A stretch of DNA of 64,000 bases, from positions 9,369,501 through 9,433,500 of the forward strand of contig NC_090711.1 in the NCBI RefSeq assembly GCF_040954835.1, given 5' to 3'. The position numbers and the translations under genes are program-made. Positions within the stretch are counted from its first letter, which is position 1. Every line of letters begins with the position of its first letter. Source of the stretch: Lepisosteus oculatus (lineage: Eukaryota > Chordata > Actinopteri > Semionotiformes > Lepisosteidae). Below, one piece after another: positions 12,101-23,967 of the stretch. Under the pieces are notes generated by a model, which saw nothing but the letters and a program-made list of their open reading frames with translations, had not been told where the DNA came from and did no database searches.

Positions 12101-15100
12101 ATATTTGTTTTTGTAGTGAGAATAAGGTTCAAATAGGGAGAAAGACAATTCCATTAAATAATGACAGATGCAGATGTTGTCACCTTTGTTGAAATAACAT
12201 TTGCTTTACATCTTTAATGTTTTCTTTTTTATAATACTCACATTTTGTACTGCAAGAACAGTCTCTCTTTTTATACCAAGCCCCAGCATTCACTAATAGG
12301 AAACAAAGGCCTTCAAAGCTAAGGTAACCCGTGTTGGAAAAGATACAAAACAGGGACTGCTTTTGTTGTAGGTACCTCATGTTAAAGATAAAACTATTTA
12401 CAGCTCAAAAAGAGCCCACTGTGGTTTCTGCTCAGAACAGGAACAGGCTGAAAGCAAATTGATAGAAGTATAATTATCTAGATTCTCAACTCAAGCCATC
12501 AAAGTCCACAACCCAGCAGTTTCTCTACTGTACAGTATATCTCCTTAAGCTATAAGCTGTTCTTTACATGGGGGAAATGTTAAATGAATCCAATTAAGGT
12601 TTAATGCGACCAGTTTATCCTTTCTCCAAAGCCTTGACAATTTAAAAACACATAGAAAACCTACAGTATTCAGACAACAAGGTCAAGGGTTAGAAAACAT
12701 CAGGCAAAACTCCAAAGAGCCCATTCCCCTGACCTTAGCCCCACAATATGCTGAGGGATGAGTGCAGCCAGGATAAATGTTCTATATGGAGAAGATGATG
12801 CCTGTCTTGACACAAAGAGATAGCAGTACACTGCCAACATGCAGCAATGAATGGGGTGCTGTTGAGAGAGGTTTGCAAGACATCCAGGATAACAACCCTT
12901 TGCTTTTTCTTTTAAATCCCCCAGAGGTGAAAAAGCAAAGGAGTAAAACAAACATGTTTTGACTTTGCGGTCTTTCTCTGTCTTTGCCGAAAGGTGTGTA
13001 GCAAACTGTGTTCTCTGTTGTATTTTCCTTTGAACCGATTAATACATTCATATATGAGTCAATAGGTTATGTTGAGGTTTTTTTCTGTCTTGAAGGCTTG
13101 AATTCTACCAGAATGTAGGCCCTGCCTACAAAACTCCAAGCTTGCAAACTAAGAATTGTAATAACTGGTTCAATCGAGTTGAAAAAATAAATTTTTAGTA
13201 CAAAGAACTCAGTCATTTTTCATGCATTCACTCCCTTCACTTACCTCCCTCTTGTAGCAAATACTCACCTTGTTCTTTTTAGGTGAGCAGAATGTGCCAA
13301 TGGCAGAAAGGTCAAAGCAGGTTTTAAATGGGTTTTCTGATCTAATAATACATCCAACAAGCTATAAATAGGTGTCTTAGCCTGCCAGAGAGGAAGTGCA
13401 GATAGACTCATGAGGTTTGGTTTCAGAAATGTCATTGCCCATTTGTGGGACAGCCGGTTTGACACAGAGGTCTTGAAACCAAACTTCATTAGGATGTCCA
13501 AGTCTCAAGTTTTTGTTGATTTTGACTTGCTGAGGCCAGTTTCTTTCCTGATCTTGTAAATCCTGTCAGAGTACTGGAAATTCCTACTGGGTTTTTGGAG
13601 TTATTTTGAACTGTGTAAGCTACGGAAAATAATTATGATTCATCTTTTAAATATTTCCAGTGTGCAATAAATTTCACACCTAAAAATGTATGTAGGATTC
13701 AAGGATTATTTATTCATTATTTATCGCTTCTTGTTTTTCCCATGCAAATCCTGCATGGTCCGTGAAATGAAACTGGAGTCAGATGGATGTTTCAGTTATA
13801 CTGTAGGATTCCTCCTCTTCCCTCTGAAATAAAGCTTTCTCACAAGATTCCTAAAGGAGCTCTAAAGGTTATGCACTGTATGAGGATCTGTGTTCTGTCC
13901 CAACAATGCAAGAGAATTATATGTGGGAATCCTGCAGGAACTGCTGTGTGATGTATCACAGGCACTTTAATTTCCACTCAGTTTTATTATAAAAGGGTTT
14001 GCTGCTCCTAAGAATAAAGCACTACCATTAACTATTATTATTTACTACTCATGTGCAGTCTTTGATTAGGTTTGTCCCTGGAAAACAAAGCCCACAGAAA
14101 GTGCATTTCTTTGTATTTAATGGTGTATATACGTGTTATATACAGTTGTACTATTGCAAAAAGAGTCATATATTCCTGATTACTGACAAAGAGTCACTGT
14201 GTGTTCAGAAGGTCTCATATGTAGGACAATCTTTTATCATGGTATCCACGTAGGGTCACAACTTCGGACACAGTCAACACAGCCCTTAGTTAATCCAATA
14301 GCAGGTTATTGATTTGTGAAGGAAGGAAGCAGTTTATTTAAGAAGGAAGGTGATTCTATGATTCAGTACCAGCTACAAGGTAAAGAAAACTTTACTTTGT
14401 GGTAGAGGTCTGTGAAATACTGAACACTTTAACACCTCTTTATGAATAAAGCATATCTTGATGCTCAAGGTACCTTTTATCTATAAAAATAATATTGTTA
14501 CTGAATAAGAGATTTGAATTAAACTACTGAACTCTCAGACCCCAGTGATGTAAAATCCCTAAAACAATTTTCACAAATGTTTCAGGAGGTTTGTGTTTAT
14601 CTTTTGTCAAGGGTCTGACTAGAATATGTCACCATGCCTTCCATTACCAAAGTTAAAAAACAAACGGTATTTAAGTGTGTTGTCAAAATGTTGGATATAA
14701 ACTAGCTTTTGTGGTTTTGGTGCTAGTTTAGTGTTTTTCCCTGTTTTCTGTAAAAAATCATAATGCCCAATATTTCACCATTACTTCTGCTTTATTCACA
14801 AGGCAATGGTTTTTGTGGGGATTTTGTTTGTCCCTCTTTTTCTACCTCTTTGTCTCTATTTTTATATATATATCCTGGGAGGCATTAAAATGCAACAGAT
14901 GAGTATTGAAACCAATAGCAATTATTGGTTTTCAATGTCAAACATTGTATAAAGTATAGTATATATAATATATACTATATGTCCAGACATTTCTTGATCT
15001 TCATATCACTGATATTCAAAGATATAACTACTGCAAGCAAATGCAGTAGCTTTTTTTCTTGTGATTTCATACAGTCAGCAACTTTGCTAGCCTTACATGT

Positions 15101-16214
15101 TGACTAAGATGCTCTAGACATCTTCAAAAACAGGTCTCAAATGTCTTTTGCGGCCCATAATATGTCCGACTGGTTTGGGTCTGCTTTTCTGTTTTTTGGG
15201 CGGAGTGGGGAATGGACTATGTATTAACAGTGTATTCATCTGCATTGTCTGACTAGTTGTTTGTGTTTGTGGATGCTAAAGGTCAGACACCAGAAATTCC
15301 TATGCTATCCTTTTCAATCAGAAAATCAAACTCCCTTTCTCTGCAAATGCCACTTGATACTTTGAATCTGTGGTCTCCCCAGAATGTTGCATTACCTATT
15401 ACTTGAAGTGACATTTTTTGTCTGTTGCACTGCTGGTTTTGAGAAGCTTGGTGACTGCCGAGTTTCAACAAGCGCTCTTTCAGAGTAATGAGCTTGGGGA
15501 GAGGTGAATATTAATTCTAGACAATTAACCCAGCAGGGGTAAAAGAATATAAAATACAATCATGAAGGTCATAAACAACAGTCCATTCCTTATTCTATCC
15601 TGAGAAACAGGAAGAGAATCTGAATTTGTAGCACATTCATACACCCCAGGACAACATTTGAGACTTGTCCATTAAGTTGACTAGACATTTTATTCAGATG
15701 TCAGGCAAAGCAAAACCCTTTGCTTGCCAGAATTATATCTTTGTGCATAATATGCCATTCTTGTCACATCAGATCATATTGCATACTTTGGTATAGGAAG
15801 CCTCTGACCGAAAGAGAACTTATGAATTCAATATAGGGCAAATGGTTGAATGGTGCAATTTTGGTAAAAATGACCAGGAATTCCCCCAAGCAGTAAAGTT
15901 GCAGCAACCTTCAATTAATATACAAAGCAGACTAAGTAAGTTAATAAATACCCACAATTAGAAAAATACTAATTTGAATTAATATTTTAAAGATTTGTGA
16001 GTCAAAATAGACTCAGAATTTGGAACCATTTTTAGTAAATGTATATTGGCACACTGTTGTTAATGGATTTATATGAGAACCCAAAGTTGTTTGCTGCCAA
16101 AAATGTCCTCGTGGATTTTTGTGCAATAACTTTGTCATTAGTCAAAACAGTTACAAGCGATGACCAGATTTGGTATCTAACTTTACTTTTCACAAAAGGT
16201 AAAGTTTTAAACCT

Positions 16215-16345
16215 GTTCAAGCAGGGAGCTGCGTCAGCATGCATTGGCTGCAAGGGAACAAGAAAAGAATAATACCACACTGAAAAGTAAAAAAGAAAGA
16301 AAAACATTTCGGCTGTTTTAACAGTCAAAGGTTTTTCATTCTTCT
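16215..16345 (+). repeat. dispersed repeat family C, copy 1
   Basis: Shares 'aactgc/agctgcgtcagcatgc', 'ggctgcaa.ggaacaag' and the 'ccacactgaaaa..aaagaaa..acattt/gttt' order with a second copy at 33595-33730. The 3' part is decayed here. Confidence 0.55.
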
Positions 16346-18770
16346 TTCTACTTTTCAGCATGAAGTTTTAAACTTGGCATGAACAATCAGGAAGTTAGAT
16401 CCACTGTCAGATAGTTAATGTGCATCTTTATGTAAATTAAGTTTATTTTAATATTGAACAGATTTTCTCACATAAGGTTTTATGAATGAACTTGTTCCAG
16501 TCAACAAAGAATGACGTTCTACCAATATGATAATAGATTACAGAGAAGTTTATTTTTTTAGTGTATTGTAAGGAGAATTTGACTCAAGTTTAGGAACAGA
16601 AGAGAGTGATGGGAATGCTTTTTGACTGATTTGCTCAGATGCAAATGAATTGAATTACTGAATGAACAATAAAATCACATCTATTCCAAAAATGGTTTGC
16701 TGGCTTCTTGATGCTGCCTGTATGACTGTTTTTGCTGGATCCATTGTGTTGTTTTTTATTTCATTTGTTCCACCATATCATTTTCAGAAAGGTCAGCATT
16801 ACAGAATACCTAACGAAATGTCATTAAACAACTTAAAACACAAAAACAAAGGACAGCGTTGAATTAGGATTACCTGAATACACCTTTGTGAAACAATAGC
16901 ATCATCTATTTCCTCTAACTCCATATTTTTATTCTAAATAATTGCAGTAGTTCAACCATAATACAAGAAAACCTAATTCTTAAAGCAGAGAGCATGAGCC
17001 CAAATCTAAAATAAATCAAAAGAGTTTGACTCACACTTGTGTCTCTATAGGTTTGCAGTAGCAGCCACATCACCTTTTGAATTAGTCTCAATACAGATAT
17101 ATTATTTTGATAATATTATTATTATCAGATTTTCACTACCAAGTACAGCATTACATTTAAAAAATGGCTACAAACATTTTTTTGGAAGGGGAATAATTGG
17201 TTCACTTAGCTCATGCTTGTTGGTCTTGCTTTGGACCCAAATGCAGAGACAATTTAATCATCTCATGATGATTGTGTTGGCCTTCAACAACTGTGAATGA
17301 GAAAGCAATAGACAAGCTGAGTCAAGTGGGACCAGTGTCCAGTCCATCCACCTAAGAACTCTGTTCTTAAAAACAGACCCATACAAACATTTGGAGACAA
17401 TGTATTACTTAAATTATTTGAGGGTGATTTAACAGTTTAGAAATGAGTTCATTAAACAAATCAATAAATTATCCAACAGCATTAGGAAACAATGGAGAGA
17501 AGATTACTGAGAATGACTGGCATCAGTGTGTTAATGCAGTATAGCTCAACAGTCTGGAATTGTACAAATGTCCAGTAAAAGTGGGTAGTTTTTTTTCATT
17601 TGGATACATTACAAATATTTTTACCACAAAATACTTGGCTCCTTTTGCAAACTTGTGATGAATTAACAAAAAAAGTATTCTCACACCACACAGAAGACTT
17701 TTTCCCCTTCATTAAAGCTATGAATCAAAATGTCCACGCTCAAAAACTTTCTGCTCTACCTGTGTGGCACTAGGCAGTTGTAGGTTGGCCAGCTGTGGTT
17801 CACTCCATCGGCAAGCTGGTGGCAGAGATGTCCTATTGGACTTTATCCTTGGTCAGGAGAAACAGATTCCTTTTATCCACTAGTCTTGAGCAATGCAGCT
17901 GTCAGGATAATGCGCTCCATGGCATCTCCACAAAGAGTGTCTTCTTTCAGGTCTCTCGGCAGTCTTTAGTGGATAAAACACTGTTCACTGGCACCTCAGG
18001 CGTTCTTCTGTTTCCAGACCATAGTTATTTCATCTATGTCTGTCAACTTCACCCCAGACTGACATCCAAGTAGACACCTAGTTTTTAAATCTAGAATTGC
18101 CAGTTGTTGTTGTTACACCCACTCCAATTTGGAGTAGGAAAATATGTTGTTCTGTCTCTGCTAAGAACCCCGCAGTTGCACACGGGAGAATGAGGCAACA
18201 TTGGGTGACACCTCTGACCCTCCCGTCTTTGAGCCACTCCTCGTCTTACACATCGCAGGCAGCAGAGGTCCGGTTTTGGAGGTTTGGCCAATTGGAGGAG
18301 AGGTGTGTCCCTCGCCACCACCACGTCAGACAAGTTGTGGGCCACCACTTGGAGAATTCCGCTCACGGTGGCATGACCCAGCTCGAGCCCGGGATCAGAG
18401 GGCTCAGCCTACGCTCAGGCAACCATTTGCTACTGATTCAGTCACTCAGGGGGGCCAACATATTGTATAAAACACTTCCCCGCTGATGCCGAGCTACAGT
18501 ACAACCATTCTTGATCAGATGGATGTGGTGGTTCTGGGCACGTACAGTGATTCTCTACCTGAATCCTTGCAGGATGTGGCCGGTCCCTCAGTGAGATGGT
18601 TTACTGGGTTGTCAGAGCTGGTCTGCTGAATGTTCATGCAGAATATCTTGTTCCCTAGTCAATTTCTGTCACAGACAGATCACCTTCTATCACAATGATA
18701 GAAACCAGGTGATCTTCAATACTCAAGTAGAGCACGGTCCTGTCATTCTCTGTTCTAATTATGATTAGCA

Positions 18771-18782
18771 GTATTTAATAAT

Positions 18783-18813
<31 letters not shown>
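18771..18813. repeat. (TAA)n microsatellite
   Basis: Tandem TAA/AAT triplets run for about 40 bases, with imperfect units at both edges. Confidence 0.9.
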
Positions 18814-21236
18814 GTAACAGCAACTGATTATATTCATAGTCAACTGATGTTGGCAATTTTAAATAAAATCAAATCTCAAAGACCTAGCACCTTTTGTTTG
18901 TATGAAATAACATGGCTTGAGCTTAGTACTTTAATTTAAGAAACTATTTAAACAATTTACAAATATATTTGCTTACCTTAAAATGTTTATAATATTATAT
19001 GCCTACTGAACTACTGATTGCATTTTCATTGTGCGTCACAATATTTATTTCATTTTGTTTCAGAATTTTCTTTTATGTCGCTAAAAGTCACATTAAAGAA
19101 TTGGCTGTGTAGACGTGTTTACTCCTGTCTTTAGAAAACTTTTAGAAAAAGTTTTTAGAAAAAGATTTAGAAAACTGTTTTTTACAGTCCTGACACAGCC
19201 ACGGTTGTATCTGTGGTAAGATGAAAAATTTCAGCACTTTCCAGTTTTCCCTCAGGAGCCTCGTGATACAGATATTAAAATTATTTTTCCTCACATGTCC
19301 TTCAGTCGCTTGTATCGACACAAGAGAAACAAGCTTTGCTGTCTCCTTCATAGTATTCATACCGGAGTAGAGAACTGTCTGTTTGTGTAGAAATCACTTC
19401 AGCTACTGGAATACTTTTAGGATTATTACCAGACTAGTTGCCAGTGTAGTTTGCCAAGCAGAAGTTAAAAAACTCAACCCAGAATTCATCACAGCAGCAT
19501 CCCAGCTACATCATTCTACACGGGAATTTTGCATTTTTCAAGTTGAACATTTCAATACATGTAACTAACAGAACTGTCCCCATCCTTTAGTCCATTTTCA
19601 ATGAAAGCTGCAGAATAGTCTGCAGAGAATATGAGTTCTGTCTCCACTCTTGTACCCTGTTCAGAACTGCTAGCTCTCGTTTCTCTTGCTTCACTGCTAC
19701 TGCAGTGATATTTACATAGGTCGGTTCAAAGATCAGCTGGAATTTGTCTATGGTAAAGGCTGTTTTGGCTGTTAGCCTCTCTAAATATACAACCTCTGGA
19801 CATTTTTATAGTTCCTGAAAAATCAGTTGGGAAGCCCAGCTATTTAATTCTTTTTGGCTTACCTTTCAGGGTTTTGATTGAGTGTGTACTCTACTTGATT
19901 AACCAGATAGGAAGCACAGTGAATTGTATCACTGGCATTTCTTTTTGCTGGTGAAACTGTGAGTACCCTGCAGATTTCCTGGCTGTACAGAAGTAAATCG
20001 TACTTTTGGCCTGCGGAGATTCAGCAAAGCTCAGTGCAGATTTGAAGAGAGAATGTCCAAATCTATTTCTGATAATGCAAACAGAACAATCAGGATTTTT
20101 CAAATGTAGGTTTAAAATGTTGGATAAGACAAAGTCCCGCTTGGATTTTGTTAACAAGTTATTGACCTTGCAAAACGCCTCCAAGTATGATTGTCGCCTC
20201 TCTATAACAATCACATCTGGGAGTCTTTAATCCAAATGCAAATCACAATGAAATTTAACATGAGCTATCAAGCACATCCTAACCCATGCATTGAAATAAC
20301 TTTCGACAGGATACATATCTATTTCATACTTTACTGAACATATACTCTGTTTATTAATACACCTACATTATGTATGACAAAGAACTAAGAAGCAGAAAAA
20401 AGTCAATCTGAATTATACATTCGATATTTAAATTATTTTAGGCCACAGTGATTGTAATGACTGATTTTACATTTTGCTGATCACAGTTGTACATGAGGCA
20501 TCATCAAAAAATGAAATAATATATTGACCAATTTTATGATATCAAAGTAGTTTTCAAAAAACTTTGCAGTTTTTCACAGGGAAAAAACTAATATTTCTAT
20601 TTATTAACTATGACTAATGTGTCACTGCAGTGAATTAATCATAATATATTTTTGGTCATTGTTTGTTTTTAAGGGGGTTTGTAATGGGCTGAAATATTGT
20701 ACTTTCCTCTGTTGACCTTTTACTACTTAGCACAATTTCTATACAGTAAGTCTGTATCCAAAAATGTGTTGTGCTTCGTTTGAATAAAGAGGTACTCAAG
20801 CAGAATTAGTTTTTTTTTTCAGAAAATGGGTTTCTAAATTTCACGTTTCTAACAGAAAGCACAATAAAAAACTATGTGTTTTTTTTTCTTTTAGTAAAAT
20901 CAGGGGTTCAATTCAATGTACATTATTTTGAAATTCATCAGATTCATCACACTCATCCTGATATTCCAGGGAATTTTAAACAAAGGAAAATCACATTCCC
21001 ATCCTTCTATGACGTTGTTTGTTTGTCTTGAGGTTCTTTGTTTTGTAAATTTTATTACTTAGTTTTTACTTGTTGACTTTTTATCCGATCGTTTCTGTAC
21101 AAAGTACTGTCGTACTCTGCATGTGGTGGTTATGAACTGTGAATATGTGTGACATTCAAACCCTGTATTTGTCTTGTTAAAATGTCACAAGTCACATTTT
21201 TTAAAGCAATGTTTCCCCATGTCAGACTGAAAATTA

Positions 21237-21242
21237 AATAAA
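21237..21242 (+). terminator. candidate distal poly(A) signal
   Basis: AATAAA in an A/T-rich context, followed by T-rich and GT-rich sequence. It is the last good plus-strand signal before the convergent SBSPON-like gene, so it may end the long kcnb1 transcript. No transcript evidence is available. Confidence 0.3.
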
Positions 21243-21260
21243 GTATATCGATTATAAATG

Positions 21261-23237
21261 TACTTTTGGTCTCTACACTGCCTGTTTTGCTAAAATTACA
21301 CTGTATTTATCAAAAGTGCATTCAAGTACAAATTTGTAAGTACAAAACAGGCTTAAAAATAAGAGTTAATCTCTTGCAATAAATAAACGAATTCAATTTC
21401 CTAAGCAACTAAGAAGGCAACTAGGTAAGAAGAACTCACATGGTGCAAAGATTAGTTTATCTGTAAATAAGAATGAAAACCTACAGTACTTAACAACATA
21501 CCATAAATCCATACAAAATCCGTAACTTATCAGAGAAAGAAATACAATGTCAGCAAAAACTGCAAAGAAAAATCAAAAGCTAAAATATGTTGATTGTTAT
21601 TGTACTCCCTATGCCATGACAATAATAGGTGAAACCTAGTTCAGGTGTAGAAAATAACTTTGATAGTCACACAATTATTTGAATGGCCTCTGTCTTTCTG
21701 CATCATACTGGTTCACCTGATTTCAGAATAAATATAGCTGTCTCTGAAAGGTATTTCAGTCAGGTAATGAATTCCAAGCACAGATTTAACCATGAAGACC
21801 AAAGAACATTCAAAGCAACTCAGGGGTAAAATTGTAGGAAGTGTGAGCATTCAGGTTTCATCACAATCTTAAAATGCAAAAAGACTGTTTAGCACTTAAG
21901 AACCAGGTTGCAGAGCATGGATACTCACCTACTGTCCAAGTGAACAATAACTGTACAGTTTTTAAATCTACCACAAAGCACACGAAAACATCATAGGCCT
22001 AAGTAAAGGCCTAAAGGTTCTTCAAGATCGGGAATAATCTACAAGCGCAGGTCCAGTGGCGGTCTCTAGTGGCAAAAATCGAGAAGTGCATATTTTCTCA
22101 GTGCTGTAGTACATTACTTTGACCACGAGATGAAGCAAACTACCTGACTGGTTAATGAACGTTTTTTCACTATTGTGTAGTGCTGTGCGCCTCAACTGCC
22201 CAAGTCATTAACAGCCACATTCTTTCCTAGTTTTTATTCCACCCCGTGCTCTCATTTTCCTTTTACATCTGATCAAGCCAATCTCCTTTCCCCAAGTGTA
22301 ATAACACATTTGAATCATTTAAACACACCTATAAAAAACCTGCCAGGCTATAGACTTCAAGGAATATAGTTCTAGTTAAAGTAATTCTACCTTTCAGGCT
22401 TTATTTAATCATCATTTTATATCATTATAACAATTACATTACACCCAGACTAATCCTAATATAATTTGCATATGGATCTCTGCAAAAGCATGCTTAAAAA
22501 ATCAATAAAATCACACAGAAGATTAACTTAAATGAGAGTAGTGATTAAACTATCTTGCTCAATCCCTAGGCATGCACTAAGGTTTGATATGCAAGCTGGT
22601 GCTTTTGAATGATTTCAGACTGTTGACAGTGATGGGGCTCTGTTGAATTCGATCTTGGACTATACATCAAGAAACTTTGTAACCATGCAATTTCTACGCA
22701 ATTTACTACTCCAGTTTTGACATAATTGCACATTGTTTAACGAGATGAAGCAATCCGAGTGGAGTTTAAATTGACCTCCTAATTATTCACATTTTGTTCT
22801 GTGATTTCTGAGCCCAAAATTACTCTTCATACTCTAATCAGTCTTCTTGAGAGAGTGGCAGCATCACAAAATCTGTATAAAAGCAAGGCTGCTGCATGTC
22901 TTATTCATCTGTTCATATTCTAAACACAAAACAGGCACAAGGCAGGATACACCGTGGATAGGACGCCAATACATCACAGTACACACTCTCTCACACCAGG
23001 GTCAACTTCACCAGAAGTCAATTAACCTACCAGTATGTCTTTGAACAGCAGGAGAAAACCCATGCAAAGACAGGGAGAACATACTAATTCCACACACATT
23101 TTTGGACAAAAATGTGATCAATGATTGTAAAATACAACATTGAAATACTACGTATTACACATGGATTTTGTTGTAGGAATGTTTAAGAATGGTACACTAA
23201 GTTGAAAACCAAGTGATATGAAAGAGACCCTTAAGGT
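21261..23237. other. intergenic, no gene seen
   Basis: Lies between the kcnb1 and SBSPON-like transcription units, which converge here. Contents are AT-rich unique-looking sequence and an inverted SINE-like family B copy at 22930-23095. I see no coding exon. Confidence 0.5.
22930..23095 (-). repeat. SINE-like repeat family B, copy 2
   Basis: Carries 'acaaggcaggatacaccgtg', 'gaagtcaattaacctaccag', 'agtatgtctttgaacagcag' and 'acagggagaacatactaatt' in the same order as the copies at 25975-26320 and 43190-43480. It is the reverse complement of the 1025 and 61765 copies. Confidence 0.65.
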
Positions 23238-23849
23238 TTTATTAAAGGTACTTCACTAGGGACAAAACCCGCAAGGTTTTGTGCATGCTTGGAATACGAG
23301 TTGAGATCATTTTGGCTTAGCCTGCTTGGTTAATGGGCAACCTCCTGGCCACAGGATGAGGAGGGTTGAACCTCAAGCAGGGGCAGCCGCAAGGTTGAGA
23401 TGGGGTGGAGGAGGGAGGCTGGAGACAAATGTCGAATGGGAGGCATTTGAGTTCGATATATAGAGCGAATTCCGTAAAGATAGTGATTAGGAACAGCTGT
23501 GTGTGATTAACTTGTCATTGCTATCCCTCCCTGACTTAATAACACTTAATAACCTCCATTTAACATGAATGCAGCTCATGTTGGAATGATATCATAGACA
23601 GGCTTGGATGTGTTTTTTAACTCACAAACTTTGTAAAACCTGCATAATGTTCAATTTTCTCAGTTTACCAAAAGAATGGTTTAATCAGGTCTTTGAGTGC
23701 ACTGGTGGAACGAACGTCTGCCTTATACTGCACCAGGAGCCTTGGGAATTAACTCACAAAGCTAACCTGTGGAAGAACAGGCACCTCTTGGCTTTTACAA
23801 AAAAAGGAGCTGGTGGGCAGTCTTAGCGCCGTGGCGGTGGAGCGCAGGC
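23238..23849 (-). other. sbspon-like: 3' UTR of SBSPON-like gene (candidate)
   Basis: Follows the TGA stop of the SBSPON-like gene in its transcription direction. The first minus-strand AATAAA is at 23238-23243, which would give a 3' UTR of about 0.6 kb. Confidence 0.4.
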
Positions 23850-23967
23850 TCAGATGAACAGGAAGCTGTGCACAGTGGGACAGGAACAGGACTCCAGCCG
23901 GCGCAGCCTCCTCCACGAGCCGCGGCAGCGCGCGTTCCCCACGCTCTGCCAGCGGAGGAGCTGGCCC
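23850..23967 (-). CDS. sbspon-like: SBSPON-like exon 5 (C-terminal)
   Basis: Acceptor AG is at 23968-23969. The first G completes an Arg codon begun in exon 4. It encodes GQLLRWQSVGNARC through CSCPTVHSFLFI and stops at TGA (23850-23852). The frame is not that of the longer overlapping ORFs, which are shadows in this GC-rich exon. Confidence 0.9.

Larger units (their letters stand above)
9131..21260 (+). other. possible extended kcnb1 3' UTR / intergenic, no gene seen
   Basis: About 12 kb without a convincing coding exon on either strand. AATAAA signals on the plus strand occur at 13828-13833 and 21237-21242, among others. The last is followed by a T/G-rich stretch. The region could be the long Kv2.1 3' UTR or plain intergenic DNA. 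It contains a repeat of family C (16215-16345), a GC-rich block (18100-18480) and a (TAA)n microsatellite (about 18771-18813). ORFs up to 129 aa here have no recognisable domain. Confidence 0.4.

Noticed and set aside
18097-18486. 129-aa plus-strand ORF as a gene
   Set aside because: No recognisable domain, overlapping frames equally open, no splice context; kept only as a GC-rich oddity.
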